Shown: positions 17,811 through 27,527, counted from the first letter of the stretch. The stretch: DNA of 64,000 nt from Mycolicibacter heraklionensis (GCF_001021505.1 NZ_LDPO01000001.1:616461-680460), one strand, 5' to 3'. Notes: a model not told the origin generated them from the sequence alone. Numbers and translations are program-made.

Positions 17811-19307
17811 ATGACGAACGCCCAGGACTGGCAGGAGACGCTGGAGGATCTGGACCGGCGGCGGCAGCACACGTGGGCCATGGGCGGCACCGAGCGGGTG
17901 GCCAAACACCGTGGCAAGGGCAAGCTCGATGCGCGAGCCCGAATCGGGCACCTGCTGGACCCGGGCAGCTTCCGCGAACTGGGCACCATGGTCGGCGGGC
18001 AGATCGCCGCCGACGGCATCGTGGTCGGCTCGGGTCTGATCAACGGCTCCCCGGTGATGGTGGGTGCGGAGGATTTCACCACGCTGGCCGGCAGCATCGG
18101 GCCCGGCGGCAACGCCAAGCGCTACCGGATCGCCGAGCTGGCGCTACGCGACAAGATCCCGCTGGTGATGCTGCTGGAGGGCGCCGGATTCCGTCCCACC
18201 GGTGAGCATTACGGGCGTACCCCGACCGACCTGCTGGCCCAGGCACAGTGCTCGGGCAAGGTACCGACCGTCGCCGCGGTAATGGGCCCCTCGGCCGGAC
18301 ACGGCGCCCTGGTCGGCCCGGTCTGCGACTTCCGGATCATGAGCCCGCACGGCGCGATCTTCACCGCCGGCCCCCCGGTGGTCAAAGAGTCCACCGGCGA
18401 AGACATCTCCAAGGAGGACCTGGGCGGTCCCGAGGTCGCGTTGAACAGCGGTGTGGTGCACAACTTCGGCGCCGACGACGAGACGGTGCTCGACGACATC
18501 CGCCGGTATCTGTCCTACTTCCCGTCCAGCGCATGGTCTTACCCCACGGCGCTGCCGCCGGACCCGGCCGCACAGTCGCGGCCCACTCCCGAGCTGCTCG
18601 ACATCGTGTCGCGGGACAACCGCCGGGTCTACGACATGCGCTCGGTGCTCGACGTCGTCTTCGACCGGCCCGACTGGTTCGAAGTGCAGCCGCGGTTCGG
18701 TCGGGCGATCATCTGCGCGCTGGCCCATCTGGGTGGCCACCCGGTCGCGGTGGTGGCCAACCAGCCGCAGGTGCTGGCCGGCTCGATCGACACCGACGCC
18801 GCGGACAAGGCGGCGCACTTCATCATGGTTGCCGATTCGTTCCACCTGCCGATCGTGTTTTTGGCCGACAACCCCGGCATGCTGCCCGGTAGCCGCTCCG
18901 AGCGTGCCGGGGTGTTGCGCGCCGGCGCCCGGATGTTCGCCGCCCAGACCGCGGCCACCACGGTGAAGCTGCACCTGACGCTGCGCAAGGCCTACGGCTT
19001 CGGCTCGATGGTGATGTCGCTGCTGGGGTTCGACTCCCAGGTGGCGACGTTCGCCTACCCCGGGGCGACGATGGGGGCGATGAGTGCGGCCGCGCTCAGC
19101 GCGGCCTCGCACGCCGGGGAGGATCTGGCCGCCAAGCTGCGTGACACCGAACTGCAGGCGTCGTATCACTCCGCGCAGCAGCTCGGGTTCGACGAGCTGA
19201 TTGACCCCCGGGAGACCCGCGACGCGCTGCTGGGGGCCCTGCAGCGCGGGTTGCGCAGCCGCCAGGCCGCTGCGGAGCCGGTGAGCCGAACCGTCATCAT
19301 GCCCTGA
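17811..19307 (+). CDS. Acyl-CoA carboxylase beta subunit (carboxyltransferase)
   Basis: A 498-residue carboxyltransferase of the propionyl/methylcrotonyl-CoA carboxylase beta family. The acyl-CoA oxyanion loop (GPSAGHGALVGP) is near residue 160. The carboxybiotin half has DNPGMLPGSRSERAGVLRAGA near 350 and LRKAYGFGSMVM near 395; both loops diverge from AccD5-type enzymes. GAGGA precedes the ATG. No biotin carboxylase/BCCP alpha gene is adjacent, so it must share one made elsewhere. Its product could be a malonyl-type acyl-CoA, which would suit the nearby B12 mutase; that link is inference. Confidence 0.87.
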   Translation: MTNAQDWQETLEDLDRRRQHTWAMGGTERVAKHRGKGKLDARARIGHLLDPGSFRELGTMVGGQIAADGIVVGSGLINGSPVMVGAEDFTTLAGSIGPGGNAKRYRIAELALRDKIPLVMLLEGAGFRPTGEHYGRTPTDLLAQAQCSGKVPTVAAVMGPSAGHGALVGPVCDFRIMSPHGAIFTAGPPVVKESTGEDISKEDLGGPEVALNSGVVHNFGADDETVLDDIRRYLSYFPSSAWSYPTALPPDPAAQSRPTPELLDIVSRDNRRVYDMRSVLDVVFDRPDWFEVQPRFGRAIICALAHLGGHPVAVVANQPQVLAGSIDTDAADKAAHFIMVADSFHLPIVFLADNPGMLPGSRSERAGVLRAGARMFAAQTAATTVKLHLTLRKAYGFGSMVMSLLGFDSQVATFAYPGATMGAMSAAALSAASHAGEDLAAKLRDTELQASYHSAQQLGFDELIDPRETRDALLGALQRGLRSRQAAAEPVSRTVIMP

Positions 19308-19753
19308 TGGGCACTTTGCGTGACGCGCTGCTGGGCGGCTGGGAGCTGTCGTCGTTCGAGTCCCGCGGTTCAGCGAGGCTCGACGCAGGAGAGGCGAAGC
19401 TGGGACCGCGGCATGAGCCCGTCGACGCCGGCACCGGCACGGTGTCACACCCGTTGGGCACGGCGCCGCGGGGTCTGATCCTCTACACCGCCGACGGGTA
19501 TATGTCGGCGCAACTGACCGGCAGCGGCGACGCGGCGCTACCGGCCTACATCGCCTACGGTGGCCGATTCCGCGTCGACGAGGACACCGCGACCGTGCAT
19601 CACGAAGTGACCGTCTCGATGCTGCCGGAGCTGCTGGTGGCGCCGCAGCTGCGGCAGGCACGCGTGGACGGCGACCGGCTGACGCTGTCGGCGACGACCA
19701 CCAACGACGGTGTGACGACGCTCAACACCTTGGTCTGGGTCAGACGTCGATGA
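19307..19753 (+). CDS. Lipocalin-like domain protein
   Basis: A 148-residue protein of the lipocalin-like (lipocalin_5 type) family: N-terminal LLGGWELSSFE, central GLILYTADGYMSAQL near residue 60, then alternating beta strands to the end. No signal peptide is seen, so it is likely cytosolic. Its start overlaps the carboxylase stop (TGATG), giving translational coupling, and its 3' end overlaps the convergent oxidoreductase by 14 nt. It may bind a small hydrophobic metabolite of the carboxylase pathway; no catalytic function can be assigned. Confidence 0.75.
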   Translation: MGTLRDALLGGWELSSFESRGSARLDAGEAKLGPRHEPVDAGTGTVSHPLGTAPRGLILYTADGYMSAQLTGSGDAALPAYIAYGGRFRVDEDTATVHHEVTVSMLPELLVAPQLRQARVDGDRLTLSATTTNDGVTTLNTLVWVRRR

Positions 19754-20708
19754 TGACCTTGCCGATCGCTTTGCGGTCGGCGACGTAGCGCAGCCCGGTT
19801 GCGGTCTCGGCGAGCGGGAAGCGGGCGCCGATGTAGGGGCTGACCTTTCCCTCGGCGAACAGCCGGTTCAGTTCGGCGAGGTCGCGCTCGTTCTCCGCCG
19901 GAAAGTCGGTGGCGAACGTCCGGATCTCCATGCCCTGCACCGTGATGCCCTTGAGCATCACCAGATTCAGCGGAATCGCCGGAATCGAACCGGCGGCGTA
20001 GCCCAAGGTGATGAACCGCCCGCCGCGGGCCAGGCTGCGCAACGCCGGCTCGGCGTAGGAACCGCCGACCGGGTCGAGCACGGCCTGCGCGCCGTCGCCG
20101 GTGATCTCGCGGATCCGCGTCTTCAGGTCCTCCCGGTCGTAGTCGACCGTCGCGGCCGCACCGCGCTGGCGACACACCTCTAGCTTCTCCGGGCTGGAAG
20201 CCGCGGCAAGCACTTTCGCGCCCATCGCCACGGCCAGGTCGACGGCGGCCAGCCCGACCCCGCCGGCGGCGCCCAGCACCACCACCCAATCGCCTTCTGC
20301 CACTTGGGCAACCGAGCGCAGTGCGTGATACGCCGTGCGATAGGTGACGCCGAATCCGGCCGCGGCCGCGTAATCGATGCCGTCGGGAATGGCACTCACC
20401 GCCGCGGCGGGCACCAGCGCCTGCTCAGCGAACCCGCCGACGAACGACGCGCCGGCCACCCGGTCCCCGACCGCGAACGGCACCCCGTCACCGACCGCGA
20501 TCACATCACCGGCCAGCTCGCTGCCGGGCGTGAACGGTGCCGGGATCTTGAGCTGATACTTGCCGTCGATCAACAGCACGTCGGGGAAGTTGACCGCCGC
20601 GGCCCGCACGCGCACCACCATCGTGCCGGGGCTGGGCGTGGGGTCAGGCAGCTCCTTGAGCACCAGATCTTCCGGCGGGCCGTAGTGCTCACAGACGATC
20701 GCGCGCAT
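19740..20708 (-). CDS. Zinc-independent quinone oxidoreductase / MDR-family NADPH reductase
   Basis: A 322-residue medium-chain dehydrogenase/reductase of the QOR type: MRAIVCEHYGPPEDLVL at the N-terminus, GSELAGDV near 65, and the NADP-binding GAAGGVGLAAVDLA near 145. The structural and catalytic zinc cysteines are absent, as expected for quinone oxidoreductases. It probably reduces an enone or quinone with NADPH. It is the last gene of a five-gene minus-strand operon; its start abuts the TetR gene stop. Confidence 0.85.
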   Translation of the reverse strand: MRAIVCEHYGPPEDLVLKELPDPTPSPGTMVVRVRAAAVNFPDVLLIDGKYQLKIPAPFTPGSELAGDVIAVGDGVPFAVGDRVAGASFVGGFAEQALVPAAAVSAIPDGIDYAAAAGFGVTYRTAYHALRSVAQVAEGDWVVVLGAAGGVGLAAVDLAVAMGAKVLAAASSPEKLEVCRQRGAAATVDYDREDLKTRIREITGDGAQAVLDPVGGSYAEPALRSLARGGRFITLGYAAGSIPAIPLNLVMLKGITVQGMEIRTFATDFPAENERDLAELNRLFAEGKVSPYIGARFPLAETATGLRYVADRKAIGKVIIDV

Positions 20709-21307
20709 CAGGCCGCCCCCAGCCCACGAAGACAGAACGACACCAGGTGATCCACATCGGCGCGCTTGGGCTGGGCGGTGCCGCCCAAGTAGCAGCGCAT
20801 GGTGGCCAGCGTGCAGGTGAAGACCATGTCGGCGTCCCGGCGAGGGTTACGGCCGCCGAGCGCCGCGACAGGTTGGATAAGCAAATCGCGCAGTGGCCGC
20901 AGGATCTCGTCGTCGGAGACCCCGGCGGCCGTCAGTTGGGTGCTGGCCGCGCGGCTCAGGCTCAACAGGTGGGGATCGGACACCTGCGCCACCGTACCTC
21001 GTATCCAGGCAGCCACCTGGCCGGCGGGCGTCGACTCCTTGGCCAACTGGTGGCGCAGATACGACACGACGATCGCGACGCCGCGTTCCATCACCGCCTG
21101 GAAAAGTTCCTCCTTACCGGCGAAATAACGGTAGAACGCCTTATTCGATGAGCCGGCTTCGGCGACGATGTCGCTGACCCGAGGCTCCTCGGGCGCGACC
21201 CGTTCCAGCACCGTGACGGCCGCCGCGAGGATGCGCTCCACCTCGGCGGTGGCCTGCTGCTGGCGGTCATCGAGCGCCCGGTGGACGGCGGCGTCGACTC
21301 TGCTCAT
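20708..21307 (-). CDS. TetR-family transcriptional regulator
   Basis: A 199-residue TetR regulator. The helix-turn-helix (ILAAAVTVLE, then VSDIVAEAGSSNKAFYRYFAGKEEL) lies around residues 25-75, followed by the ligand-binding helices. The frame runs upstream into the dehydrogenase gene, but ATG 21307 overlaps that gene's stop by 4 nt and fits the family. As the fourth gene of the APH-SDR-ACAD-TetR-QOR operon it is probably an autoregulator. The GGAGAA-n5-TTCTCC palindrome before the operon at 24452 is its most likely operator. Confidence 0.85.
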   Translation of the reverse strand: MSRVDAAVHRALDDRQQQATAEVERILAAAVTVLERVAPEEPRVSDIVAEAGSSNKAFYRYFAGKEELFQAVMERGVAIVVSYLRHQLAKESTPAGQVAAWIRGTVAQVSDPHLLSLSRAASTQLTAAGVSDDEILRPLRDLLIQPVAALGGRNPRRDADMVFTCTLATMRCYLGGTAQPKRADVDHLVSFCLRGLGAA

Positions 21308-22602
21308 GGCACCGCTGGAATCCGGTCGACCAGATCCCCGTACTTCGCGCGGGCGGCCTCGATACGGTTGTCCAGGAATTCGCTGGGCCACTCCGGATCT
21401 TCGGCGTCGTAGTCCTTGAGCAGCAGCCTTGCCAGGTTGACCTTGTGCGCCTCGGTGGGCCCGTCGGCCAGGCCCAGCGCCACCCCGCCCAACAGCACAT
21501 TGGTCAGCGGCAACTGCTCGGTCAGGCCCATCGCGCCGTGCACCTGAATCGCGCGCAATCCGATCGACTTGAGTACCTGCGACGCCAGGATCTTGCAGAC
21601 TCCGATCTCGGCACGGGCCGCCTTCTCGTCACCGGAGTCGATCAGCCAGGCCGCGTGCAGCACCGTCAGCCGAAACGGGATCAGCTCGGCGTAGGAGTCG
21701 GCGATGAACGCCTGCACCAGCTGCTTGTCGGCCAACGAACTGCCCTGAGTGAAGCGGCTTTTGGCGCGGCGGGCCATCATGTCGATGGCACGCTGGGCCA
21801 CTCCGATCGAGCGCATGGCGTGGTGCAGCCGTCCGCCGGCCAGCCGACTCTGCAGGATCAGAAAGCCTTGACCGGGCTCCCCCAGGATGGCGTCGGCCGG
21901 GACCCGCACATTGTCGTAGCGCACCAGGGAATGCCCGGCCTCGTGCGGATGCGATCCCACCAGGTGGTGGGTGGCTTCGATGACCAGCCCCGGGGTTCCG
22001 GCGGGGATCAGAAAGGTCGACGCGCCGCGGTGCACCGGAACGTCCGGGTCGGTGATCGCCACCACGATGAAGAACGACGCCACCGAGGCGTTGGAGGAGA
22101 AGTACTTTCGCCCGGTGATCACCCAATCATCGCCGTCGCGAACGGCTCGGGTGGTGAACACCCGCGGGTCCGCGCCGCCCTGCGGTTCGGTCATGGAGAA
22201 GCAGGAGAAGATCTCCCCCGACAGCAGCCCGGCCAGATAGCTGTCCTTTTGCTCTTGGGTGCCGAACCGGGCCAGGATTTCGGCGTTGCCGGTGTCGGGG
22301 GCCTGGGTGCCGAACACGATCGGCGCCCAGCTGGACCGGCCCAGGATCTCGTTGATCAGGGTCAGCTTGACCGCGCCGAACCCCTGGCCGCCCAGTTCCG
22401 GGCCCAGATGCGGAGCCCATAGGCCTTGTTCACGCACTCGGTCCTTGAGTGGGTCGACGATCCGGCGGCGTTCCTCGGTCAGCGGCAGGTATTCGCAGCC
22501 CGGAAACAGCACCTCGAGTGGTTCCACCTCGTCGTGCACGAAGGTCCGGATCCAGTCGAGCTTCGCCTCGAACTCCGGTTCGGTGGAGAAATCCCACGCC
22601 AT
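21304..22602 (-). CDS. Acyl-CoA dehydrogenase (FadE-like)
   Basis: A 432-residue flavin-dependent acyl-CoA dehydrogenase: N-terminal helical domain, FSMTEPQGGADP in the FAD/substrate loop near residue 135, WVITGRKYFSSNA near 160, and the C-terminal helix segment RAIQVHGAMGLTEQLPL near 365. It introduces a 2,3-double bond in an acyl-CoA and passes electrons to ETF. It is in an operon with an SDR and an APH-like protein, a set seen repeatedly in actinobacterial lipid catabolism. Substrate chain length is not evident. Confidence 0.9.
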   Translation of the reverse strand: MAWDFSTEPEFEAKLDWIRTFVHDEVEPLEVLFPGCEYLPLTEERRRIVDPLKDRVREQGLWAPHLGPELGGQGFGAVKLTLINEILGRSSWAPIVFGTQAPDTGNAEILARFGTQEQKDSYLAGLLSGEIFSCFSMTEPQGGADPRVFTTRAVRDGDDWVITGRKYFSSNASVASFFIVVAITDPDVPVHRGASTFLIPAGTPGLVIEATHHLVGSHPHEAGHSLVRYDNVRVPADAILGEPGQGFLILQSRLAGGRLHHAMRSIGVAQRAIDMMARRAKSRFTQGSSLADKQLVQAFIADSYAELIPFRLTVLHAAWLIDSGDEKAARAEIGVCKILASQVLKSIGLRAIQVHGAMGLTEQLPLTNVLLGGVALGLADGPTEAHKVNLARLLLKDYDAEDPEWPSEFLDNRIEAARAKYGDLVDRIPAVP

Positions 22603-22625
22603 CTTTGCTCCTTATCAGGGGTGAA

Positions 22626-23387
22626 TCAGACACTGCCGCCGTCGGCCCGCACGATCGAGCCGGTGGTGAAGCTGGAGGCGTCCGACATCAAAAACAGTGC
22701 TGCGCCGACGATCTCGGGCGGATTCCCGGCGCGCTGCAATGCGGCGGCGCCAAACGGGTTATCGGCTTCCCCGAAATTCCACGCCTTGGAGATGTCGGTC
22801 AGAAACGGGCCGGGCATCAAGGTGTTGACCCGGACCGTGGGGCCGAACGCCTGGGCCAGCGCTTCGGTCATGACGTTGAGCCCGGCCTTGGACGCGGCGT
22901 AGGGGATGAACGACGGGTGTGGGCGAATCGATCCGTGGGTGCTGACGTTGATGATCGATCCCCGGCCCGCGGCCACCATCCGTTCACCGATCAACGCCGA
23001 CAACCGAAACGGCCCTTTGAGATTCAGGTTGACCACGGCGTCGAACATCTTCTCGGTGACGTCGGTCTGCTTGTCGTAGACCGGTGACATACCCGCGTTG
23101 TTGACCAGCACATCGACCCGGCCGAACCGCTCATAGGCCGCGTCGACCAAGCCGTCGAGCTGATCCCAGCGCCCGACGTGCACCGCATACGGCATTGCGG
23201 TGCGCCCCGTCTCGGCCTCGATCTCGGCGGCGGTGGCCTGGCACGCCTCGAGTTTGCGGCTGGCGATCAGCACGTCGGCGCCGCAGCGGGCGGCCGCCAG
23301 CGCCATCTCGCGCCCCAGACCGCGGCTGCCGCCGGTGACCAGCACCACCCGACCGGTCAGGTCGAAGAGCGAATCCGCATAACCCAT
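22626..23387 (-). CDS. Short-chain dehydrogenase/reductase (SDR)
   Basis: A 253-residue classical SDR. VLVTGGSRGLG holds the glycine-rich NAD(P) motif, NNAG is near residue 90, and a catalytic Ser precedes YAASK near 155. The start is ATG 23387, or GTG 23396, which would overlap the APH-like gene stop. It probably oxidises a 3-hydroxyacyl-CoA after the adjacent acyl-CoA dehydrogenase has acted, but no hydratase is in the operon. Confident on the family, unsure of the substrate. Confidence 0.86.
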   Translation of the reverse strand: MGYADSLFDLTGRVVLVTGGSRGLGREMALAAARCGADVLIASRKLEACQATAAEIEAETGRTAMPYAVHVGRWDQLDGLVDAAYERFGRVDVLVNNAGMSPVYDKQTDVTEKMFDAVVNLNLKGPFRLSALIGERMVAAGRGSIINVSTHGSIRPHPSFIPYAASKAGLNVMTEALAQAFGPTVRVNTLMPGPFLTDISKAWNFGEADNPFGAAALQRAGNPPEIVGAALFLMSDASSFTTGSIVRADGGSV

Positions 23388-23388
23388 G

Positions 23389-24426
23389 TCAGGCACGCCT
23401 TGCGGGCAGCGAAGCGGCCAGTTCGGCCGCCTTGGAGATCAACTGCGGGATCATCGGCCCCATGGCGGCGGCGATCTTCGGGTCCACCCGGTCACCGGTG
23501 ACCGAGGCGGCGTAGGTCTTCTCCAGCACGATGCCCAGCTTCCAGTTGGCCAGCACCAGGTAGTAGTCGATGTTCTCCGTCGACAACCCGCTCACCCTCT
23601 CATAATGAGCCAGCAGCTCACTGCGGGTCGGCATTCCGGCCAGGTCGGCGTAATACCCTTGGGTGCGCGGGTTTTCGCCGTCGTAGCCGAGTAGAGCCCA
23701 GGCCAGGTCCAGCAGTGGGTCGCCGATGGTCGTCATCTCCCAGTCGATGATCGCGACCAGTTTCGCGGGCGCGCCGTGGGCGTACATCACATTGGCGAAC
23801 TGATAGTCGCCGTGCATGATTCCCGGCGTGTAGTGCGCCGGCCGGTTGCGGCGCAGCCAGTCCGCGGCCTCGTCCAGGCCCGGCAGGTCGCGCACCCGGT
23901 AGCTGTCCAGGAACGCCAGCCAGCGATCGACCTGGCGTTCGTGGAATCCGTCCGGGCGTCCGAATCCCTCGAGGCCCTGCGCCCGCCAGTCCACTCGGCC
24001 GAGGCGGGCGGCGCCCTCGACCAGCTCGAAGGCCAGCCCGCGGCGGGCGGTCAGGTCGGTGTCGAACGGCGCCGGCCAGGCGTTTCCGGTGGAGTTCCAG
24101 CCGCGCACCTCGGCCATCACGTAGAACGGTGCGCCCAGCAGGTCGCCGGTGTCGTCGGCGGCGACCAACTCCGCATGCGGGACATCAGTGCCCGACAGCG
24201 CCCGCACCAGTCGGATCTCGCGCCGCAACCCGTCGATGCGGGCGGCGTCCGCCCGGGCGCCCGGCATTCGCAGCACCATCGTGGCCTCGCCCCGGCGGAG
24301 CCGGTAGAGGGTGTTCTGCGAGCCGCCGGTCAGCGGTTCCAGGACGGTCGGTTCGCCGTCCCCGGGGGCGCCATGAGCGTCGAGCCATCGCCCCAACGCC
24401 GCAGCATCGAGCTGTGATTCAGCCAT
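23389..24426 (-). CDS. Aminoglycoside-phosphotransferase-like protein (FadE-associated)
   Basis: A 345-residue APH-fold protein. The ATP-lobe GGSQNTLYRLRRG and the lysine-strand equivalent TMVLRMP (Arg in place of Lys) lie near residues 30-55. The Brenner-type catalytic loop MHGDYQFANVMY is near 205 and IDWEMTTIGDPLLDLAW near 235. This subgroup resembles the kinase-like domain fused to acyl-CoA dehydrogenases in animal ACAD10/11, which phosphorylates 4-hydroxyacyl-CoAs. Here it is two genes away from an ACAD, in the same operon. ATG 24426 with GGGAGG 9 nt upstream is chosen. A role in 4-hydroxy acid catabolism is a reasonable guess. Confidence 0.82.
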   Translation of the reverse strand: MAESQLDAAALGRWLDAHGAPGDGEPTVLEPLTGGSQNTLYRLRRGEATMVLRMPGARADAARIDGLRREIRLVRALSGTDVPHAELVAADDTGDLLGAPFYVMAEVRGWNSTGNAWPAPFDTDLTARRGLAFELVEGAARLGRVDWRAQGLEGFGRPDGFHERQVDRWLAFLDSYRVRDLPGLDEAADWLRRNRPAHYTPGIMHGDYQFANVMYAHGAPAKLVAIIDWEMTTIGDPLLDLAWALLGYDGENPRTQGYYADLAGMPTRSELLAHYERVSGLSTENIDYYLVLANWKLGIVLEKTYAASVTGDRVDPKIAAAMGPMIPQLISKAAELAASLPARRA

Positions 24427-24451
24427 CGCCTGCACCTCCCGATCTCCGTAT

Positions 24452-24468
24452 GGAGAATATCGTTCTCC
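24452..24468. promoter_or_regulatory. GGAGAA-TATCG-TTCTCC palindrome, probable TetR operator
   Basis: A perfect 6-5-6 inverted repeat 25 nt upstream of the first gene of the five-gene operon. On the minus strand it contains TATTCT, a plausible -10 hexamer, so a bound repressor would cover the promoter. Confidence 0.45.
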
Positions 24469-24503
24469 GGCGAAAAGGGAAGGGCTTTGTGGATTTTCTG
24501 GTC

Positions 24504-24566
24504 CGCGAGAGTGCATGCTTGTACGCCCAACACCGCGTGTCGCCGAGCAAACACGCCCGCTCGCGC
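24504..24566. repeat. Two facing copies of the GCGCGAGCG-type intergenic repeat
   Basis: One copy runs on the plus strand (24504-24537: GCGAGAGTGCATGCTTGTAC then CACCGCG). A second runs on the minus strand (24531-24566; it reads GCGCGAGCGGGCGTGTTTGC then CGACACGCGG). Both resemble the copy at 7361. They lie between the ferredoxin reductase stop and the next operon and may form or mark a terminator. Confidence 0.4.
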
Positions 24567-24594
24567 AAATGGCGCTCGCGCCAAGTAAAGATCG

Positions 24595-25776
24595 CTACGC
24601 GCTGAGCACCTCGGAGATCGGGGCGCCCGCGGCGATCTTGGCCCGCGCACCCATCACCTTGCCGGGCCGGCCCGCGCCGACCACACCGGACAACACACCG
24701 TTGCGCTCGTAGTAGGCCAGGAACTTGTGGCCGTCGTCCTCGACCAGGTGCACGGTGTCGGTGGCCTCCGGCTCACCCAGGCACTGGATCTTCACGTCGT
24801 ACTGGTCGCTCCAGAAGTACGCGGGCACCGCCACGTCGTGCAGCGACTCCCGGCCCAGCATGGTCGGGACCATCACCCGCACCTGGGTGACGACATTGCT
24901 CCAGTGCTCGACGCGCACCTGATGCCCGTCGCGGCCCCGCCAGAACGCCACATCGCCGACGGCCCACACGTTCGGCACACTGGTGCGCCCGGTCGCGTCG
25001 CACACCACCCCGTTGTCGAGGTCGATCCCGCAGCCGTCCAGCCACTGGGTCGCCGGCCGCGAACCGACGCCGAGCACCACCACGTCGGCAGCCAGTTCGG
25101 TGCCGTCGGTGAGCACGACGGTCTCGACGCGGCCCGTGCCGCGAACCTCGGCGACGCCGACGCCGCCGCGGACGTCGACGCCGTTGGTCCGGTGCAGCCG
25201 CGCCACCAGTTCGCCGATCTGCTCACCGAGCACGGCCGCCAGCGGGGTGGGCTGCGGCTCGACCAGCACCACGTCCACGCCCAGCTTACGCAGGCTGGCC
25301 GCCGCCTCACAGCCGATGAATCCCGCGCCGATCACCACCGCCCGGCTGGCGCCGGCCGCGTCGTCGCGCAGCGCCAGACTGTCCTCGAAAGACCGGACCA
25401 CCCGGATGCCGTCCAGGTCGCCGAAGCTCGGGATACGCCGCGGCACCAGACCGGTGGCGATCACGAGTTGGTCGTAGCCCAGCACGGTGCCGTCGGCCAG
25501 CGTCACCGATTGCGCCGCGGTGTCCACGCTGCGCGCACCGCAGCCCAGCCGCAGGCCGATGTCGCGGGAGGCGTAGAACTCCGGCGACTCCAGCGTGGTG
25601 TCGTCGCGCTCGCCGCGCAGCACCTCCTTGGTCAGCGGCGGCCGGTCATAGGGCGGGCGAGTCTCATCGGAGACGATGGTGATCGGCCCCGCGTATTCTT
25701 CGCGCCGCAATTCCTCGGCCGTGCGAACGGCCGCCAGGCCGCCGCCGACGATAACGATCCCGTTGTCGGGCACCAC
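24595..25776 (-). CDS. FAD/NAD-dependent ferredoxin (rubredoxin) reductase
   Basis: A 393-residue flavoprotein: IVIVGGGLAAVRTAEELRR (FAD dinucleotide fold) at the N-terminus, AVVIGAGFIGCEAAASL (NAD fold) near residue 145, VWAVGDVAFW (second FAD contact) near 270, and a C-terminal reductase-type domain. It should transfer electrons from NAD(P)H to a ferredoxin that feeds P450s or Rieske oxygenases. It is 30 nt downstream of a mycofactocin-type SDR and likely cotranscribed. It corresponds in position to Rv0688 of M. tuberculosis as I recall that map. Confidence 0.88.
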   Translation of the reverse strand: MVPDNGIVIVGGGLAAVRTAEELRREEYAGPITIVSDETRPPYDRPPLTKEVLRGERDDTTLESPEFYASRDIGLRLGCGARSVDTAAQSVTLADGTVLGYDQLVIATGLVPRRIPSFGDLDGIRVVRSFEDSLALRDDAAGASRAVVIGAGFIGCEAAASLRKLGVDVVLVEPQPTPLAAVLGEQIGELVARLHRTNGVDVRGGVGVAEVRGTGRVETVVLTDGTELAADVVVLGVGSRPATQWLDGCGIDLDNGVVCDATGRTSVPNVWAVGDVAFWRGRDGHQVRVEHWSNVVTQVRVMVPTMLGRESLHDVAVPAYFWSDQYDVKIQCLGEPEATDTVHLVEDDGHKFLAYYERNGVLSGVVGAGRPGKVMGARAKIAAGAPISEVLSA

Positions 25777-25806
25777 GATCCCCCTGTTTCTTCCGGCCCG
25801 GGGCGA

Positions 25807-26646
<840 letters not shown>

Positions 26647-26660
26647 CTAGCAGCTGTTTA

Positions 26661-26674
26661 TGGAACGTGTTCTA
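26661..26674. promoter_or_regulatory. KstR-like operator
   Basis: TGGAACGTGTTCTA matches T-nn-AAC-nn-GTT-nn-A, the KstR recognition pattern of sterol catabolism genes. It is 24 nt upstream of the mycofactocin-type SDR start, in a 47-bp gap. Confidence 0.5.
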
Positions 26675-26684
26675 ATTCGGTGCC

Positions 26685-27515
26685 TCAGAGGTCGGCGATG
26701 ATCTGGGCCCGTTTCTGTGCGTACTCTTCATCGGTCACCGTTCCCGCCGCGTGCAGTGCCGACAGCTCCTGCAACCGCTCGCCGACGGACGCCTGCTCGA
26801 CGACCGGCGCAGCTGCGGGCTCGCCGGCCGCCGACTGCTGAGCGACCGCTCGGCGCACCACCGCGCTGATCTGCTGTCGCAGTGCGGGGTTCGTCCGCAC
26901 GTCGACCATCTGGTTCAGACCCACGCCGTGGGACTTGAGCAGCTGCAGGATCTCCATCAGCGGACCGGACTGCCCGCTCAAGTCGTAGGTCTGGCCGTCT
27001 TCGGCGACGGTGAACTGCGCAGGCACCAGCCCATTGACCACAGCGCTGCGTTCCCAGTCGATCAGGTGCTTGCCGCTGACCGGGTCGACCTGGACCACCA
27101 GCTTGCGGGCGGTGATGTTCCCCAATCGGCTGACGCTGGCGATGACCCGGTCCTCGGTGTCCATCGGCGTCAGACCCGGCCCGGCGATGTGCAACTGCAA
27201 CTTGACCAGCGGCTGGTCGTTGATCCGGGTGCCGGTCTCGGTGATGCCGTTGATCTGCGCGAGCGCCAACACCCCGTCGCGTTCCAGCAGGGCGGCATTG
27301 CTCGCCGATCTCGCCCCGAAATACGCCAGCGCAATGGCCACCAGCACATCGGCCACCGTGATCGCGATACCGCTGTAGTACATCCACCGCGTCATCTCGT
27401 ATTCGCCGAGGGCGTAGTAGGCGATCAGGAAGATGGGCCCGACCATGCCTCCGCACAACAGCACGAGCAACTGTGCCTTCACGTATCGCCACAACACGTG
27501 ACCAGCGTCCAACAC
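26685..27515 (-). CDS. Membrane protein with C-terminal SHOCT domain
   Basis: About 276 residues. Two hydrophobic helices near the N-terminus (LLVLLCGGMVGPIFLIAYYAL and a second near VADVLVAIALAYF) anchor a cytosolic beta-rich domain. The protein ends in a SHOCT motif (LQELSALHAAGTVTDEEYAQKRAQIIADL region), a short helical oligomerisation tail. The open frame begins at a TTG (27536) inside the tuf terminator hairpin; GTG 27515 or GTG 27497 is more likely. It lies downstream of tuf, in the place of Rv0686 as I recall. Function unknown. Confidence 0.75.
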   Translation of the reverse strand: MLDAGHVLWRYVKAQLLVLLCGGMVGPIFLIAYYALGEYEMTRWMYYSGIAITVADVLVAIALAYFGARSASNAALLERDGVLALAQINGITETGTRINDQPLVKLQLHIAGPGLTPMDTEDRVIASVSRLGNITARKLVVQVDPVSGKHLIDWERSAVVNGLVPAQFTVAEDGQTYDLSGQSGPLMEILQLLKSHGVGLNQMVDVRTNPALRQQISAVVRRAVAQQSAAGEPAAAPVVEQASVGERLQELSALHAAGTVTDEEYAQKRAQIIADL

Positions 27516-27527
27516 TCGCGTGCCGAG

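Noticed and set aside
16602..24426. The two aminoglycoside-phosphotransferase-like proteins as antibiotic-resistance genes
   Set aside because: Their neighbours are acyl-CoA enzymes, and this subgroup is tied to lipid metabolism; the fold alone does not show drug modification.
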